Assembly (NCBI GenBank): GCA_048213135.1
Contig: PS015010.1
Coordinates: 1,922,001-1,986,000 of the forward strand
Direction of reading: 5' to 3'
DNA: 64,000 nt
From: Reclinomonas americana ATCC 50394
Taxonomy: Eukaryota > Jakobida > Jakobea > Jakobida
Shown piece by piece: positions 53,915-62,616 of this stretch. Below the pieces are notes generated by a model. It was not told the origin of the DNA. It made no database searches and worked only from the letters and a program-made list of their open reading frames with translations. Position 1 is the first letter of the stretch. Each line of letters begins with the position of its first letter. Position numbers and translations under genes: made by a program.

Positions 53915-54077
53915 GTTTCTCTTTTAAGATTTCGAGTACTTTTTCAACACAGGCACGGATCATCTCCTCGCCGGGAGCCGAATTATTACCTGATGCCTGT
54001 CCCTGTGCCGCCGCCTTGGTATTGTTCTCATTGGCAACGGTGGCTTTTATGACCAGTTCTCTTACTTCTACCGGCAT
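53904..54077 (-). CDS. DUF5908 micro-protein, 57 aa
   Basis: The short gene begins MPVEVRELVIKATV, the hallmark of DUF5908, and ends in a helical EMIRACVEKVLEILKEKHER. DUF5908 genes occur between tube and LysM genes in many Bacteroidota eCIS clusters; the role is unknown. It lies 14 nt after the second tube gene and its 3' end overlaps the LysM gene by 11 nt. Confidence 0.9.
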   Translation of the reverse strand: MPVEVRELVIKATVANENNTKAAAQGQASGNNSAPGEEMIRACVEKVLEILKEKHER

Positions 54078-54091
54078 AGCTTTATGTTTTA

Positions 54092-54622
54092 TTACGTATT
54101 GAAAGGATTCACTTCAGAAGACACCAGGCGGTTGTAATTCAGCTCAAGCGTTTCGATCAGCACTTCCCCTCTTTCCGCGTTGAGTTCGCCAATCTTCCAG
54201 CTTCGCGGCCATACATTGTTCACGGTCCAGGTCATCAGCGGCCGCTGGTCATCTTCACCGAGCAACTGGATGATAACGGTATCAATCACTTTGAAAGGTG
54301 AAGTCTCCTCAGGTTTTACCGGTGGTTTTTTCTTGGCTTCCAGTTCGAAAGGCTGATCTTCAAACGTGTTTTTCAACCAGGCCGTAACAGCCGAAGTATT
54401 GGGACCAAGCAGGCCACGCTTCAGCACCAGCGGACCGAATTTGCGCCGGGTAGGCAGCACATGCTCGAAGCGGTTCTCCCCTCCTTCCTTTATCGTTTCA
54501 AATTCCAGGGTGGAATCCAGGCCGGTTACGGACTGGAACTTTACATCCACAGAATCCCTGTCGTTCGGCGAAAAGTGAACGGAAAAGTGGAAGCCTACCA
54601 CCTGGTAAAATTTATCGCTCAT
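54092..54622 (-). CDS. Tail tube protein 2 (gp19/Hcp-like)
   Basis: The 176-residue protein has the tube fold signature: FHFSVHF at the N-terminus, VTGLDSTLEFETIKEGG, RFGPLVLKRG-like KFGPLVLKRGLL, and a C-terminal ISTLEL-type VLIETLELNYN. It is longer than the neighbouring tube protein through a Lys/Pro insertion near residues 95-110. In eCIS the minor tube protein is usually the adaptor toward the spike. 11 nt separate it from tube protein 1. Confidence 0.92.
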   Translation of the reverse strand: MSDKFYQVVGFHFSVHFSPNDRDSVDVKFQSVTGLDSTLEFETIKEGGENRFEHVLPTRRKFGPLVLKRGLLGPNTSAVTAWLKNTFEDQPFELEAKKKPPVKPEETSPFKVIDTVIIQLLGEDDQRPLMTWTVNNVWPRSWKIGELNAERGEVLIETLELNYNRLVSSEVNPFNT

Positions 54623-54633
54623 AGGACGGCGTT

Positions 54634-55095
54634 TTATTTGGCGTCAACAATGGACAATCCCTCATGCACCAGTTCCATGGTTTCAATGGCCACTTCATTG
54701 GCATCGGCCTTGAGGTCGGTGGACTGTATTTTAGAAGGCCATGCTTTGGTGAGCGCCCAGGTAATAATGGGCTGGTGTTCCTCATCCAGCAGGCGTATGG
54801 TTACGTCTCTCCTGAATTTGGCCTTGCCTTCCTGGAACATCATGGTATTGCGCCATTGCTCGAAGAACTGGAAGTCGCCGAGGAAGGTGCCGCGTTTCAG
54901 TGTGATATTGCTGTACTTGGTGAGACCAGGTTGTTTGGTCTTGTTATAGGTAGGACTGCTTCCTTCCCTGTATTCGATGACCTCTGTTTCGAAGTCAAGC
55001 CCGCTCACTTCCGTAAAACCAATACGGGTGCCTCCCCAGTCGAGCTGGAAATGGAATTTCGGGAGCGGGTAATTCTTTTTGGGATCGTCTGCCAT
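54634..55095 (-). CDS. Tail tube protein 1 (major inner tube, gp19/Hcp-like)
   Basis: The 153-residue protein has the same fold: FHFQLDWGGTRIGFTEVSGLDFE, YREGSSPTYNKTKQPGLTKYSNITLKRGT and VAIETMELVHEG. Length and composition match the major tube subunit of eCIS and phage-tail-like particles. It would polymerise into the hollow tube that holds payload. Confidence 0.93.
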   Translation of the reverse strand: MADDPKKNYPLPKFHFQLDWGGTRIGFTEVSGLDFETEVIEYREGSSPTYNKTKQPGLTKYSNITLKRGTFLGDFQFFEQWRNTMMFQEGKAKFRRDVTIRLLDEEHQPIITWALTKAWPSKIQSTDLKADANEVAIETMELVHEGLSIVDAK

Positions 55096-55147
55096 GACAT
55101 TTATTTTAATGTTGAAGAAATGTTGTTAGTAATACAATTCGGTTGAT

Positions 55148-56098
55148 TTATTTACACCTTGTTTTGGGATCCACTTCTTTGATCGCCAGTTCAAGACTTT
55201 GTTTGCAGGCCTGCAGTGATTCTTTCTTTTTATTCAGCGCCAGCAGGTCCTTGGCCAGTTGTTTGGCATCGGCATCGTCTTTCTGGTATTTGTCGTAAGT
55301 GTCCGCATAGTAAGGATCATTGCAGATGGGCATTTTCAGCATCGGTTTCAGTTTGCAATCTTCATCAGCGCAATCATCACCGCTGTTCTGGATACCCTGT
55401 TTCACTTCAGGCTTTTTCTTTTCCTGTTCGCCGCAGGCTTCATCGCAGTTGAGTACATCTTTCCATTGGTTCACTACCGTTTGCAGACCATAGTCAGGAC
55501 CGATATTAAGATCCACTTTTTCCGCAAGTGCCAGCGCCGCTATCACCAATTTGAGCAGCTCATCCCTGGAAGCTATTGCCGCTGCGAGTTTTACGCCATA
55601 GTCCTCGATGAGTTTCATCAATCCAGCGCCAGGGGTCAATCCCGGGCTGTTGAGGCATTTGATGCAATCGAGCAGGGCATCATATTTTTCCTTGAGTTTG
55701 TCGAGTTGCAGGTAATACTCCCTGATCATACAGAAAAGTATTTTCACTGCATCAACAGTGTACTGGGTATTGATGCCTACTTTCTCCACCTGGCAGCAGA
55801 GTATGTCGAGCTGATCGCAGATGGCTTTTTGCAGTTCACCGGCTTTTGTCAGTTCGTCGTACCATTTTTTGAATTGGTCGCGGCGCTCAGATACGTAAGT
55901 AAATTCCGCTGATTTTTGCCGGGCCTCTTCTTCAGCCTGCTGGTAGGCTTTGTTCACTTCTTTCAGTTCCGCTGTCCAGTTGTCGTAACAGCAGTCAACA
56001 GGCGGATTCTCTCCATCCGGATTGGCGCAGCAATCCTTTATTTTTTTATCCCATTCGGCATTGAGGGGTTCATAAATATCTTGTAACATGATTTTCAT
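55148..56098 (-). CDS. Cys-rich coiled-coil protein between sheath and tube genes (316 aa)
   Basis: The 316-residue protein has long charged helices (for example EVNKAYQQAEEEARQKSAEF and YQKDDADAKQLAKDLLALNK) and 17 Cys, including CC pairs near residues 23, 36 and 101. No signal peptide or known domain was recognised. It lies next to a second Cys-rich protein, suggesting a pair. An alternative start is the ATG three codons later. Position between sheath and tube genes implies a particle component or assembly factor. Confidence 0.75.
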   Translation of the reverse strand: MKIMLQDIYEPLNAEWDKKIKDCCANPDGENPPVDCCYDNWTAELKEVNKAYQQAEEEARQKSAEFTYVSERRDQFKKWYDELTKAGELQKAICDQLDILCCQVEKVGINTQYTVDAVKILFCMIREYYLQLDKLKEKYDALLDCIKCLNSPGLTPGAGLMKLIEDYGVKLAAAIASRDELLKLVIAALALAEKVDLNIGPDYGLQTVVNQWKDVLNCDEACGEQEKKKPEVKQGIQNSGDDCADEDCKLKPMLKMPICNDPYYADTYDKYQKDDADAKQLAKDLLALNKKKESLQACKQSLELAIKEVDPKTRCK

Positions 56099-56114
56099 TT
56101 TTGGGGTTTAGAAA

Positions 56115-57155
56115 TTAATCCGCCTGGCTGGGGTTATCGTTACAACCGCAGTCGTCGCCACCGCAGAAGGTCTGTTTCACATCGCCGCATATCTCGCAAA
56201 TTTTGCATTCGCAATCGTGCAGCCTGGGTTTACAGTTGTCTTCTTCGTTGGAAACACATCCGCATTTCGGACAGCACAGGTACCTGGTGGTATCATACAG
56301 GGCTTCAAAATTGCTGCGTGAAGTGTAAAGCGTGGCAACAGCTTTCGCTTTATCCTGCACTGATTTCACCAGCGATTCCTGCAGTTTTTTCAGATCGGAT
56401 TCCCTTGTTTTCATCACATCCTGCAAATGGGTATCAAATGCTTTTGACTTTTCCCCGAAATTTTTCTGGAGCTGATCCAGTGTGCCGATATTGGAGAATA
56501 CCTGTATGCCGATTATCTCCGACGATGACCGGAAGATGGAGTTGATGTCCACATCCAACCCTTTCTTCGGCATGCAGATCAGTTCGCAGATCGTTTTATC
56601 GATGTCCTTGCATTTGTCAGGATAATCTTTGGGTGGTTCACCCGGCCCTTCATCACCACATTTGGCAGGCGGCTTACCGGTGAGTATGGTCCATTCCGAC
56701 TGGTAGCAACTGTCTGTTTTACTGCCATCCAGTGCACAGGCTGCATTGCGCAGGTCATTCAGTTTTCCTTTGGCGGCCTTTACTGCTTTAAATACATCTT
56801 TCAGTTTTGTTGACAGGTCCGTTCCCCATTTGATGTATTCGCCTACATTGGTTTTGATCGATTCCGTGGTTTGCATGAGTTCGGTTCCCAGGATGATCTC
56901 TGTATTGCGGTAACGCTGGTAGTTACCTTCGGTCCATACAAACATGCATTTTTTACGTTTGTACAGGATGTTTTCGCCATTGTAAGCCTGCTCTGCTTTG
57001 CCCACTTCCCCGGAAGCGACATAAACGGCATTGCAGTAAGCCTGCCTTTCGGTATTGATGGCTTTCTGTGCAGGGTAATTGGTTTCCACGCATTCATGGG
57101 CATGGCAACCGCAATCCTTCTCTCTTTGTTCAGCCTTTATTGATGATATTGACAT
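56115..57155 (-). CDS. Cys-rich protein with a C-terminal zinc-knuckle-like cluster (346 aa)
   Basis: The 346-residue protein contains 23 Cys. An N-terminal CGCHAHEC cluster comes first, then helical sequence, and the last 60 residues hold 12 Cys in CxxC-type pairs, such as CCPKCGC and CECKICEIC. Such spacing can bind zinc. No family was recognised. It is 26 nt after the sheath gene and 16 nt before the 316-residue Cys-rich gene. It may be a structural component or regulator of the particle; function is unknown. Confidence 0.75.
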   Translation of the reverse strand: MSISSIKAEQREKDCGCHAHECVETNYPAQKAINTERQAYCNAVYVASGEVGKAEQAYNGENILYKRKKCMFVWTEGNYQRYRNTEIILGTELMQTTESIKTNVGEYIKWGTDLSTKLKDVFKAVKAAKGKLNDLRNAACALDGSKTDSCYQSEWTILTGKPPAKCGDEGPGEPPKDYPDKCKDIDKTICELICMPKKGLDVDINSIFRSSSEIIGIQVFSNIGTLDQLQKNFGEKSKAFDTHLQDVMKTRESDLKKLQESLVKSVQDKAKAVATLYTSRSNFEALYDTTRYLCCPKCGCVSNEEDNCKPRLHDCECKICEICGDVKQTFCGGDDCGCNDNPSQAD

Positions 57156-57181
57156 GATGGTAGGATTTAGTGTTTAAAAGA

Positions 57182-58579
57182 TTATGACTCGCTCAGCATT
57201 TTGTGCATGAAACGCAGGATGATGAATTCAGCAGGACGAACAACAGCCATACCGATCTCCACGATCATACGGCCTTCCCATATGTCCTGCTCTGTCATGG
57301 TTTCACCAAGACCCACATGAACAAAGAAGGCTTCTTTGGTGGAAGCGCCCATCAACGCCCCGGCCTTCCATTGCTGCGTGAGGTAATTCTCGATCATTGA
57401 TTTTACCCTTACCCAGGTATTGCGGTCGTTGGGTTCAAACACAAACTGCTCCGTCGCGTTCTTGATCGATTCTTCGGCCATGTTGAAGAACCTGCGCACT
57501 GGTACATAGCGCCATTCATTGTCGTTGCCCGCCAGGGTACGGGCGCCCCAGATGATGGCAGGACCGCGGCCCGGGAAAGAACGGATGACATTAATGGATT
57601 TACCGGAAGTAACATCCACATTCAGTTCTGCCTGTTGCTTGCCGGTAATGATGATCTCTGGTTTTACCGCGTAATCGATACCCACATTCGCGGGGGCTTT
57701 CCAAACACCGCGGGTATTGTCTACTGTAGCATACTGGCCTACAACGCCGGATGAGGCAGGTAATACGAGTTCAATATTGGTAATGGCATTCTTAGCCATA
57801 AAATAATAAGCGTTGTTCTTGGTCTTCAGTTCCGTGAGTGTGGTAGCTCCGGCAACACCATTGATCTTTACCTGCCCCTCGTCTGCATATACATAATCAA
57901 GACGGGTATGGATGCGGGGGTAATACACTGCACCATACTTGGCGGTGTCGATAGTGCCAAAATCGAAATTGCGCAACACTTCCACATTGTTCACGGTCGT
58001 GTCGGGATCCATCCATACGTCCATCACCGCAAAACGATCTTTCAGGTCGGCACACTGGTCAAGCGCTTCCTTGTACAAAGCATAATAGTTGCCTGAAGCG
58101 CTCAGGTTCAGACCATCGGGGAAAAGGATAAGGGTTACCTCGTTCACTTTGGCTACTTCTTCCAGGCCTTTTGTAAGGTCACCGTCCATGATCAACCCAC
58201 CGGTATCTGTATAATTTCCTACCGATGTAATGTAGCAGGGGCCGCCGCCGTTGATGAAGAACAACTGCAGCGAATAGTACATGAGGAATTTTGAAGCTGT
58301 TGCCGGATTGGCCTTACCCTGCACTTCTATGCGGGAAGGATTGGTCAGGTTGAAAGTAACTTCCAGGCTGACTTCTGGCAATGCGCTGCCATAGTATTGT
58401 TCATACTCCAGCATAGAGCTGATGCGGTGCGGCTTCAGCAGCAGGTCGCCGTCTTCTTTCAGCTTTGCTTTTTCCGTATAACCGATAAAAGCAGGAATGG
58501 CTGTTTCCACTGAAGCAATGGAAGGGGGCAGCTTGGGAATTTCTTCGATATACACCCCCGGGGTTTTGTATTCTGGCAT
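57182..58579 (-). CDS. Contractile tail sheath protein
   Basis: The 465-residue protein begins MPEYKTPGVYIEEIPKLPPS, the classical sheath N-terminus (TPGVY-x-EE), and ends with the sheath handshake region GRMIVEIGMAVVRPAEFIIL. Other marks are AFIGYTEKA, GRGPAIIWGARTLAG and YVPVRRFFNMAEESIKNATE. Only one sheath gene is present, as in compact Bacteroidota eCIS. It provides the contraction energy around the tube. Confidence 0.95.
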   Translation of the reverse strand: MPEYKTPGVYIEEIPKLPPSIASVETAIPAFIGYTEKAKLKEDGDLLLKPHRISSMLEYEQYYGSALPEVSLEVTFNLTNPSRIEVQGKANPATASKFLMYYSLQLFFINGGGPCYITSVGNYTDTGGLIMDGDLTKGLEEVAKVNEVTLILFPDGLNLSASGNYYALYKEALDQCADLKDRFAVMDVWMDPDTTVNNVEVLRNFDFGTIDTAKYGAVYYPRIHTRLDYVYADEGQVKINGVAGATTLTELKTKNNAYYFMAKNAITNIELVLPASSGVVGQYATVDNTRGVWKAPANVGIDYAVKPEIIITGKQQAELNVDVTSGKSINVIRSFPGRGPAIIWGARTLAGNDNEWRYVPVRRFFNMAEESIKNATEQFVFEPNDRNTWVRVKSMIENYLTQQWKAGALMGASTKEAFFVHVGLGETMTEQDIWEGRMIVEIGMAVVRPAEFIILRFMHKMLSES

Positions 58580-58638
58580 GACGTAAGTTTTAATTTTTAT
58601 GTATGAATATTTTTATTGTGATTGGTGTATGATCGTAT

Positions 58639-59964
58639 CTATGGCCCCAGTGGGAACATGTCGGATTCAGGAACCATGATGTCGGCAAAAACACGGGCAC
58701 CTTCTTTCTTCAGTTCCGCGAATAATTTAGGATTGGGCAGGTAGTCCAGTGTGGTATCCGCCTTCCTGAAAAGTACCGGCGTATAACTGAGTACCCTTGG
58801 GATCTTGGTAAAAGGTTTCCCGCTGTTATCGAGCAGGAATTCCGGGAACAACCCATTCTTGATGTCTTTACCCTTGTCGTTGATATACCGCCAGAAAGGC
58901 ACACGGCTCCTGATCCACAATTCAAATACCGGGTGCGGCGTATTCACCGTACGGTCGGCATTGAGACGGGTGATGATCCTGTTGTTGCCGGGTTCGGTAA
59001 GCTGGAAGGCGGCATTCGTTACCCTGTTCTTTACCTGAACGGCACCCCATACATCGCGGATATTTGTTTCCAGGTCACGCAGGAAAACAACTTTATGTTT
59101 CCTGTTGAATCCCCCGTTGCCAGTAACTTCCAGCGTATACAGGAGGTCGTTACCCGGCGTTGTTTCAGGCAATGTTCTCAGTTTGCGCAGATCGAAAGAA
59201 ACCGGGCGGCGGGTAAATACACCTGTAGCCGTACGGGCATTGACCGTTTCGATAACCGCATTGGTACTGTCTTTCAAAACAAAACTGGCATCGTTTACAT
59301 TGTCCTCTTTACGGAACGTGTAATAGAAATCCGGTTTCAGCAGCATGCGGTCTGTTTCACCTGCATAGCCACCCGCAGGCAGGGTAAGCCATTGCGCCGT
59401 ATCTGTCTCATCCGTATAAAAAGAACGGATGGTACTGGCACCAAACCTCGCAAGCTCTCCCTGCTCGTAAGGATAGGCACCATTGAAAGGAGCAATAGCT
59501 TCCGCCAGCCATGGGAATGTTCTGCCTCCCTGAAGATTTTCATTGGTGAAATAATACGCAGCAGAAAGCTGGCTCACCATTCTTGAGCCGGTGACAAGAT
59601 CAATGTCCTTTCCTTTGCGCATCATCAGTACAGGCAGACTGAATGCTTCGGGTAACGGGGCTACGGGTATAAAGCCGGTGAGTGATCCCGGTAACGCAAC
59701 CGGCTTCACCGCGATAGCCACCTTAAATCCCGAATAAGTTTTCAGCAATCGTAACCGGTGATTGTTATACAATCCGGTTGCTTCGCCGGGAATTTTCCAG
59801 TCCAGGTCGGCCCCGATGTTTCTTTCATTACGGGCAAACCGGTCCTGGAGAAATGCTGTGCGCCCAGGTGCCGGCAAATCAAAAACCACCGCACCGTCAT
59901 AATTGGTACAGTAGAATTCATGCAGCAGGCGAACTTCAAATAATATTTTATAGATGGTACTCAT
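58639..59964 (-). CDS. Unknown 441-aa eCIS protein between DUF4255 and sheath
   Basis: The protein begins MSTIYKILFEVRLLHEFYCT; the ATG at 59964 overlaps the DUF4255 stop by one base (TGATG), so the TTG two codons upstream was rejected. The sequence is beta-rich, without signal peptide or membrane segment: VNDASFVLKDSTNAVIETV, RKHKVVFLRDLETNIRDVWG. Its place next to the DUF4255 terminator gene suggests a cap, collar or sheath adaptor. I do not recognise the family. Confidence 0.75.
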   Translation of the reverse strand: MSTIYKILFEVRLLHEFYCTNYDGAVVFDLPAPGRTAFLQDRFARNERNIGADLDWKIPGEATGLYNNHRLRLLKTYSGFKVAIAVKPVALPGSLTGFIPVAPLPEAFSLPVLMMRKGKDIDLVTGSRMVSQLSAAYYFTNENLQGGRTFPWLAEAIAPFNGAYPYEQGELARFGASTIRSFYTDETDTAQWLTLPAGGYAGETDRMLLKPDFYYTFRKEDNVNDASFVLKDSTNAVIETVNARTATGVFTRRPVSFDLRKLRTLPETTPGNDLLYTLEVTGNGGFNRKHKVVFLRDLETNIRDVWGAVQVKNRVTNAAFQLTEPGNNRIITRLNADRTVNTPHPVFELWIRSRVPFWRYINDKGKDIKNGLFPEFLLDNSGKPFTKIPRVLSYTPVLFRKADTTLDYLPNPKLFAELKKEGARVFADIMVPESDMFPLGP

Positions 59965-60605
59965 CAGCAATCGTCGGATACTTTGGTGAGATGTGTTTCT
60001 ATTTCTTCGATCAGCGGCACTTCCCTTACCTGTTTACGTCCGGTTATGGCCACCAGCCTCAGTTTGTACATCACGGAGGGCATCTGTTTTCCGCCCAGCG
60101 TGCCCCACAGGTGATTGATCTGTTCGAACGTAAGGGTATAGAGTTCCACTTTTATGAACAGCTTATTCAGTTCATCATCACTGAATTTGGTAAGGTCGGC
60201 ACCGGAAGAAGTGGCGAGTGAAAAAGAATTTTTGCCCTGGAAGAATTTGATCACGTGCGATAATTTCTTAAGCGACTCCAGGTAATTCTCATTCACATTG
60301 GCCTTGGTTGTTGAATTGCAGGAAGAGATGAGCAGGTAAAGATTAAGATAAGCCGGCGGATTCTCGTATACGCCTGTATTACCCGACCCGCGCCTGACGG
60401 CGGAAATATTTTTGAGTGTACTCTCTTCTTCTATATTGGCAAGTGTGAGTACGATCTTATCGTCGAAATTGATACCGCTGCCCGAGGATTCGAACAGGCC
60501 GATATTATCTATGATCACAATGTCGTCGGCAGTATTATAACCTTCCGTTACTTTCAGATAGGTCACCAGTTCTGTTCGAATCAGAGATATAGCTTCATTG
60601 ATCAT
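59964..60605 (-). CDS. DUF4255 tail terminator/cap protein (Pvc16/Afp16-like)
   Basis: The 213-residue protein matches the Pvc16 N-terminal family: MINEAISLIRTELVTYL, NIEEESTLKN, AYLNLYLLISSCNS and an extended C-terminus with HLWGTLGGKQMPSVMYKLRLVAI. Pvc16/Afp16 caps the tube and sheath and stops elongation. It is the first gene of the eCIS run. Confidence 0.9.
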   Translation of the reverse strand: MINEAISLIRTELVTYLKVTEGYNTADDIVIIDNIGLFESSGSGINFDDKIVLTLANIEEESTLKNISAVRRGSGNTGVYENPPAYLNLYLLISSCNSTTKANVNENYLESLKKLSHVIKFFQGKNSFSLATSSGADLTKFSDDELNKLFIKVELYTLTFEQINHLWGTLGGKQMPSVMYKLRLVAITGRKQVREVPLIEEIETHLTKVSDDC

Positions 60606-61269
60606 AAGCCGTCATTGGTTTACAAGCGGTTGATATGAATACGGTTCTTTCATTCGGGGTAATACTTACCCGTCATGCCTTTGGGCACTTGCTGTCATTT
60701 TTTTTCACCGGCGTTAACCGGTACGCTGCAGGTTAATTAGAGAGTAAAGCTCCGCCTGAAGGGGTAAAATGTCCCTTTCAAACGTGTTCGTTTGATTCTT
60801 CCATAAGATGTTGCATCCTTCCCGCAGATGTTACCGCTAAATCGCAATAAATTTCTGCGCAGCAATAAAAAGGGAATGCTACAAAAAAACAGAGGAGAGA
60901 ACTTTGTCCTTTCGTTGAAATTGGTCCCTGCTTATAGTCAGTACAGATTCTACAAAACGGTGCAATGGGTTGGAACACCGGGAAACCCCTACAGGACACG
61001 GTTCCGGGAGATGGAGAATAATGGTCGGAATGGTACGGCCTTATTATTTAACCGGATCGCTGTAAGTTAACCCGGTATAAAGAAAGTGTTTTCATTCGGG
61101 ATTTGCAATACCACAAAGCGGGAATCTGGAAAAAATCTGAAATCATACAGGAATTATGTTCATGGCAGCCCGGCTTCCAGGAGCAACAGGCATTGTAGCA
61201 TTTTTTTAAGAAAGCAGCCCGTAATTCCGGAAATTAATAATGATAATACTAACCGGCGTTTGTATTATA
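60606..61269. other. Intergenic region upstream of the eCIS run
   Basis: About 660 nt with no supported gene. Short open frames exist but lack protein character. The part next to the eCIS start holds two inverted repeats (listed separately). The segment TTCATTCGGG occurs twice, near 60648 and near 61093. No clean -33/-7 promoter was found on either strand. Confidence 0.5.
60657..60722. promoter_or_regulatory. Pair of inverted repeats upstream of the eCIS run
   Basis: GGGTAA-TAC-TTACCC at 60657-60671 is a perfect palindrome with a 3-nt centre, 52 nt before the DUF4255 start codon. ACCGG-CGTTAA-CCGGT at 60707-60722 is a second palindrome. They may be operators for the eCIS run or small hairpins. 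Function is not shown. Confidence 0.4.
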
Positions 61270-61308
61270 CAATGATCTTTCACAAGGATTAACGGTGAAA
61301 GATCATTG
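61270..61308 (-). terminator. Strong 14-bp hairpin downstream of the BNR lipoprotein gene
   Basis: CAATGATCTTTCAC and its exact complement flank an 11-nt loop. It is 45 nt past the stop codon of the gene at 61354-62520 on the minus strand. There is no T-tract on either side, so it is an RNA 3'-end stabiliser or a non-canonical terminator rather than a classical one. Confidence 0.5.
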
Positions 61309-61353
61309 TCGTATTAATGGTTAAACAGCGGCACTTTAGCGCCCCGCTGATCA

Positions 61354-62520
61354 TCATGGCCGGTATAAAACCAGTTTCACTTTATTGACCCCAACGTCAT
61401 TAATGAGTATGGCCGGGTAAGAATTAGTGGAAACGATCTCCCGGATTTCAGGATTGTCCATACCCAGTTTATCGATAAATCTTGTAATGGTACCGCCTTC
61501 ATCATAAGTTTCATACAGCGACATAGGCTGAACAAGGTTATTCACTGCGCCACCGAAAAGGATATGAGCCGGGTTAAGGGGATCTACCCAGATGCCATAG
61601 ATGTAAGAGTAGGGAAAATTAACCCCGTCTGACCTGAATATGAATTTTGCCGAAGAGCCGGTTATCTTCGAAAGTCCGCCTTCCTGGCCCAGGTAGAAAC
61701 TGCCGGGTACAAAGCTGTAAACCTGCAGCTCATTGGGCCGGCGGTTCTCCCAGGTATTGCGGTCCACTATCTTCCTGAAGCCTGAGAGCATTACCGGGTC
61801 TTTACCAATATCATAACGGGCAAACCAGGCATCATCCAGCGGGCTTTCCGCTCCCTGGAATACCTGGTCAGCATTACCCGGTAAAAAACCAATCACGGAT
61901 TTGTATCCTTCAAAAGATCCCGGTTCATTATTCATCCTTTTCCAGGTCAGGCCTCCGTCAACCGAAACAGCAATCATGGTTCCTCCTTCCAGGTTGGCAT
62001 AAATATGGTTGGGGTTACCGGGCCTTACTGCAAGGCAGGCATAGTTTTCATAACGACGGCTTACGGAATCGAATACGGGTGCTGTTGCTGCCTGCCAGTT
62101 GGAACCACCATTGCCCGAGATATACAGGGTTTTGTCTGAAGGCGCACCATTCGTTAGTGTTCCGGCATAGAATTTATTGGCGATGGTTGGATGTTTGAAA
62201 AGGCAGGATATTTTCCTCCCTCCCAAACCCGCCCTGGACCATTGTTTGGTGGCCAGTTCGTTTTTCCAGACACCGTCGCTGGTGGCTACATACACAAAGC
62301 CATTGTTGTAAACAGCCGACTGGAATTCAGATTCGCTCCTGGAAGAACTCAACGTCGCGGGAATAAATCCCTGGTCGATAAAAGTGCCGCCTGCCGCTGC
62401 TGCGGTTACGGAAGTTCGCATTGGTTTGCCTTCTGCTGTGGCCGGGTCGGTTTTTTCATTACAGCTGATCAATGCAGCCGGGGATAGAAAAGCGAGTGCG
62501 ACAAATAGATTTCTTTTCAT
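61354..62520 (-). CDS. Lipoprotein with BNR/sialidase-like propeller repeats
   Basis: The 388-residue protein has a lipoprotein signal with lipobox ALISC (Cys at about 20). Repeating Asp-box-like segments follow: SGNGGSNWQAAT and VSVDGGLTWKRM. The set matches a six- or seven-bladed BNR propeller as in sialidases and photosystem assembly factors. No complete sialidase active site (Arg triad) was identified, so binding rather than catalysis is possible. It is a single gene upstream of the eCIS cluster on the same strand, with a 14-bp hairpin after it. Confidence 0.8.
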   Translation of the reverse strand: MKRNLFVALAFLSPAALISCNEKTDPATAEGKPMRTSVTAAAAGGTFIDQGFIPATLSSSRSESEFQSAVYNNGFVYVATSDGVWKNELATKQWSRAGLGGRKISCLFKHPTIANKFYAGTLTNGAPSDKTLYISGNGGSNWQAATAPVFDSVSRRYENYACLAVRPGNPNHIYANLEGGTMIAVSVDGGLTWKRMNNEPGSFEGYKSVIGFLPGNADQVFQGAESPLDDAWFARYDIGKDPVMLSGFRKIVDRNTWENRRPNELQVYSFVPGSFYLGQEGGLSKITGSSAKFIFRSDGVNFPYSYIYGIWVDPLNPAHILFGGAVNNLVQPMSLYETYDEGGTITRFIDKLGMDNPEIREIVSTNSYPAILINDVGVNKVKLVLYRP

Positions 62521-62616
62521 AAGTACTTACAATTTTTACAAAGGAGATCTTCATGATCTTCCCGCGCAAATATTTGGCTTTAAGTACTGTGATGTTATCC
62601 CGCAAAGACGTGATTT

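Noticed and set aside
23121-60605. Type VI secretion system
   Set aside because: PAAR, VgrG-like and tube proteins occur, but no TssJ, TssL, TssM, TssK or ClpV-type gene was seen. DUF4255, DUF5908, CIS tape-measure and AAA+ genes point to an eCIS.
37844-60605. Prophage or R-type tailocin
   Set aside because: No terminase, capsid, portal, integrase, holin or tail-fibre/chaperone genes; the baseplate genes are of the giant Afp11/Afp12 type.
60778-60999. 73-aa minus-strand reading frame upstream of the eCIS run
   Set aside because: No start context, no signal or domain, and composition unlike neighbouring proteins; treated as intergenic.
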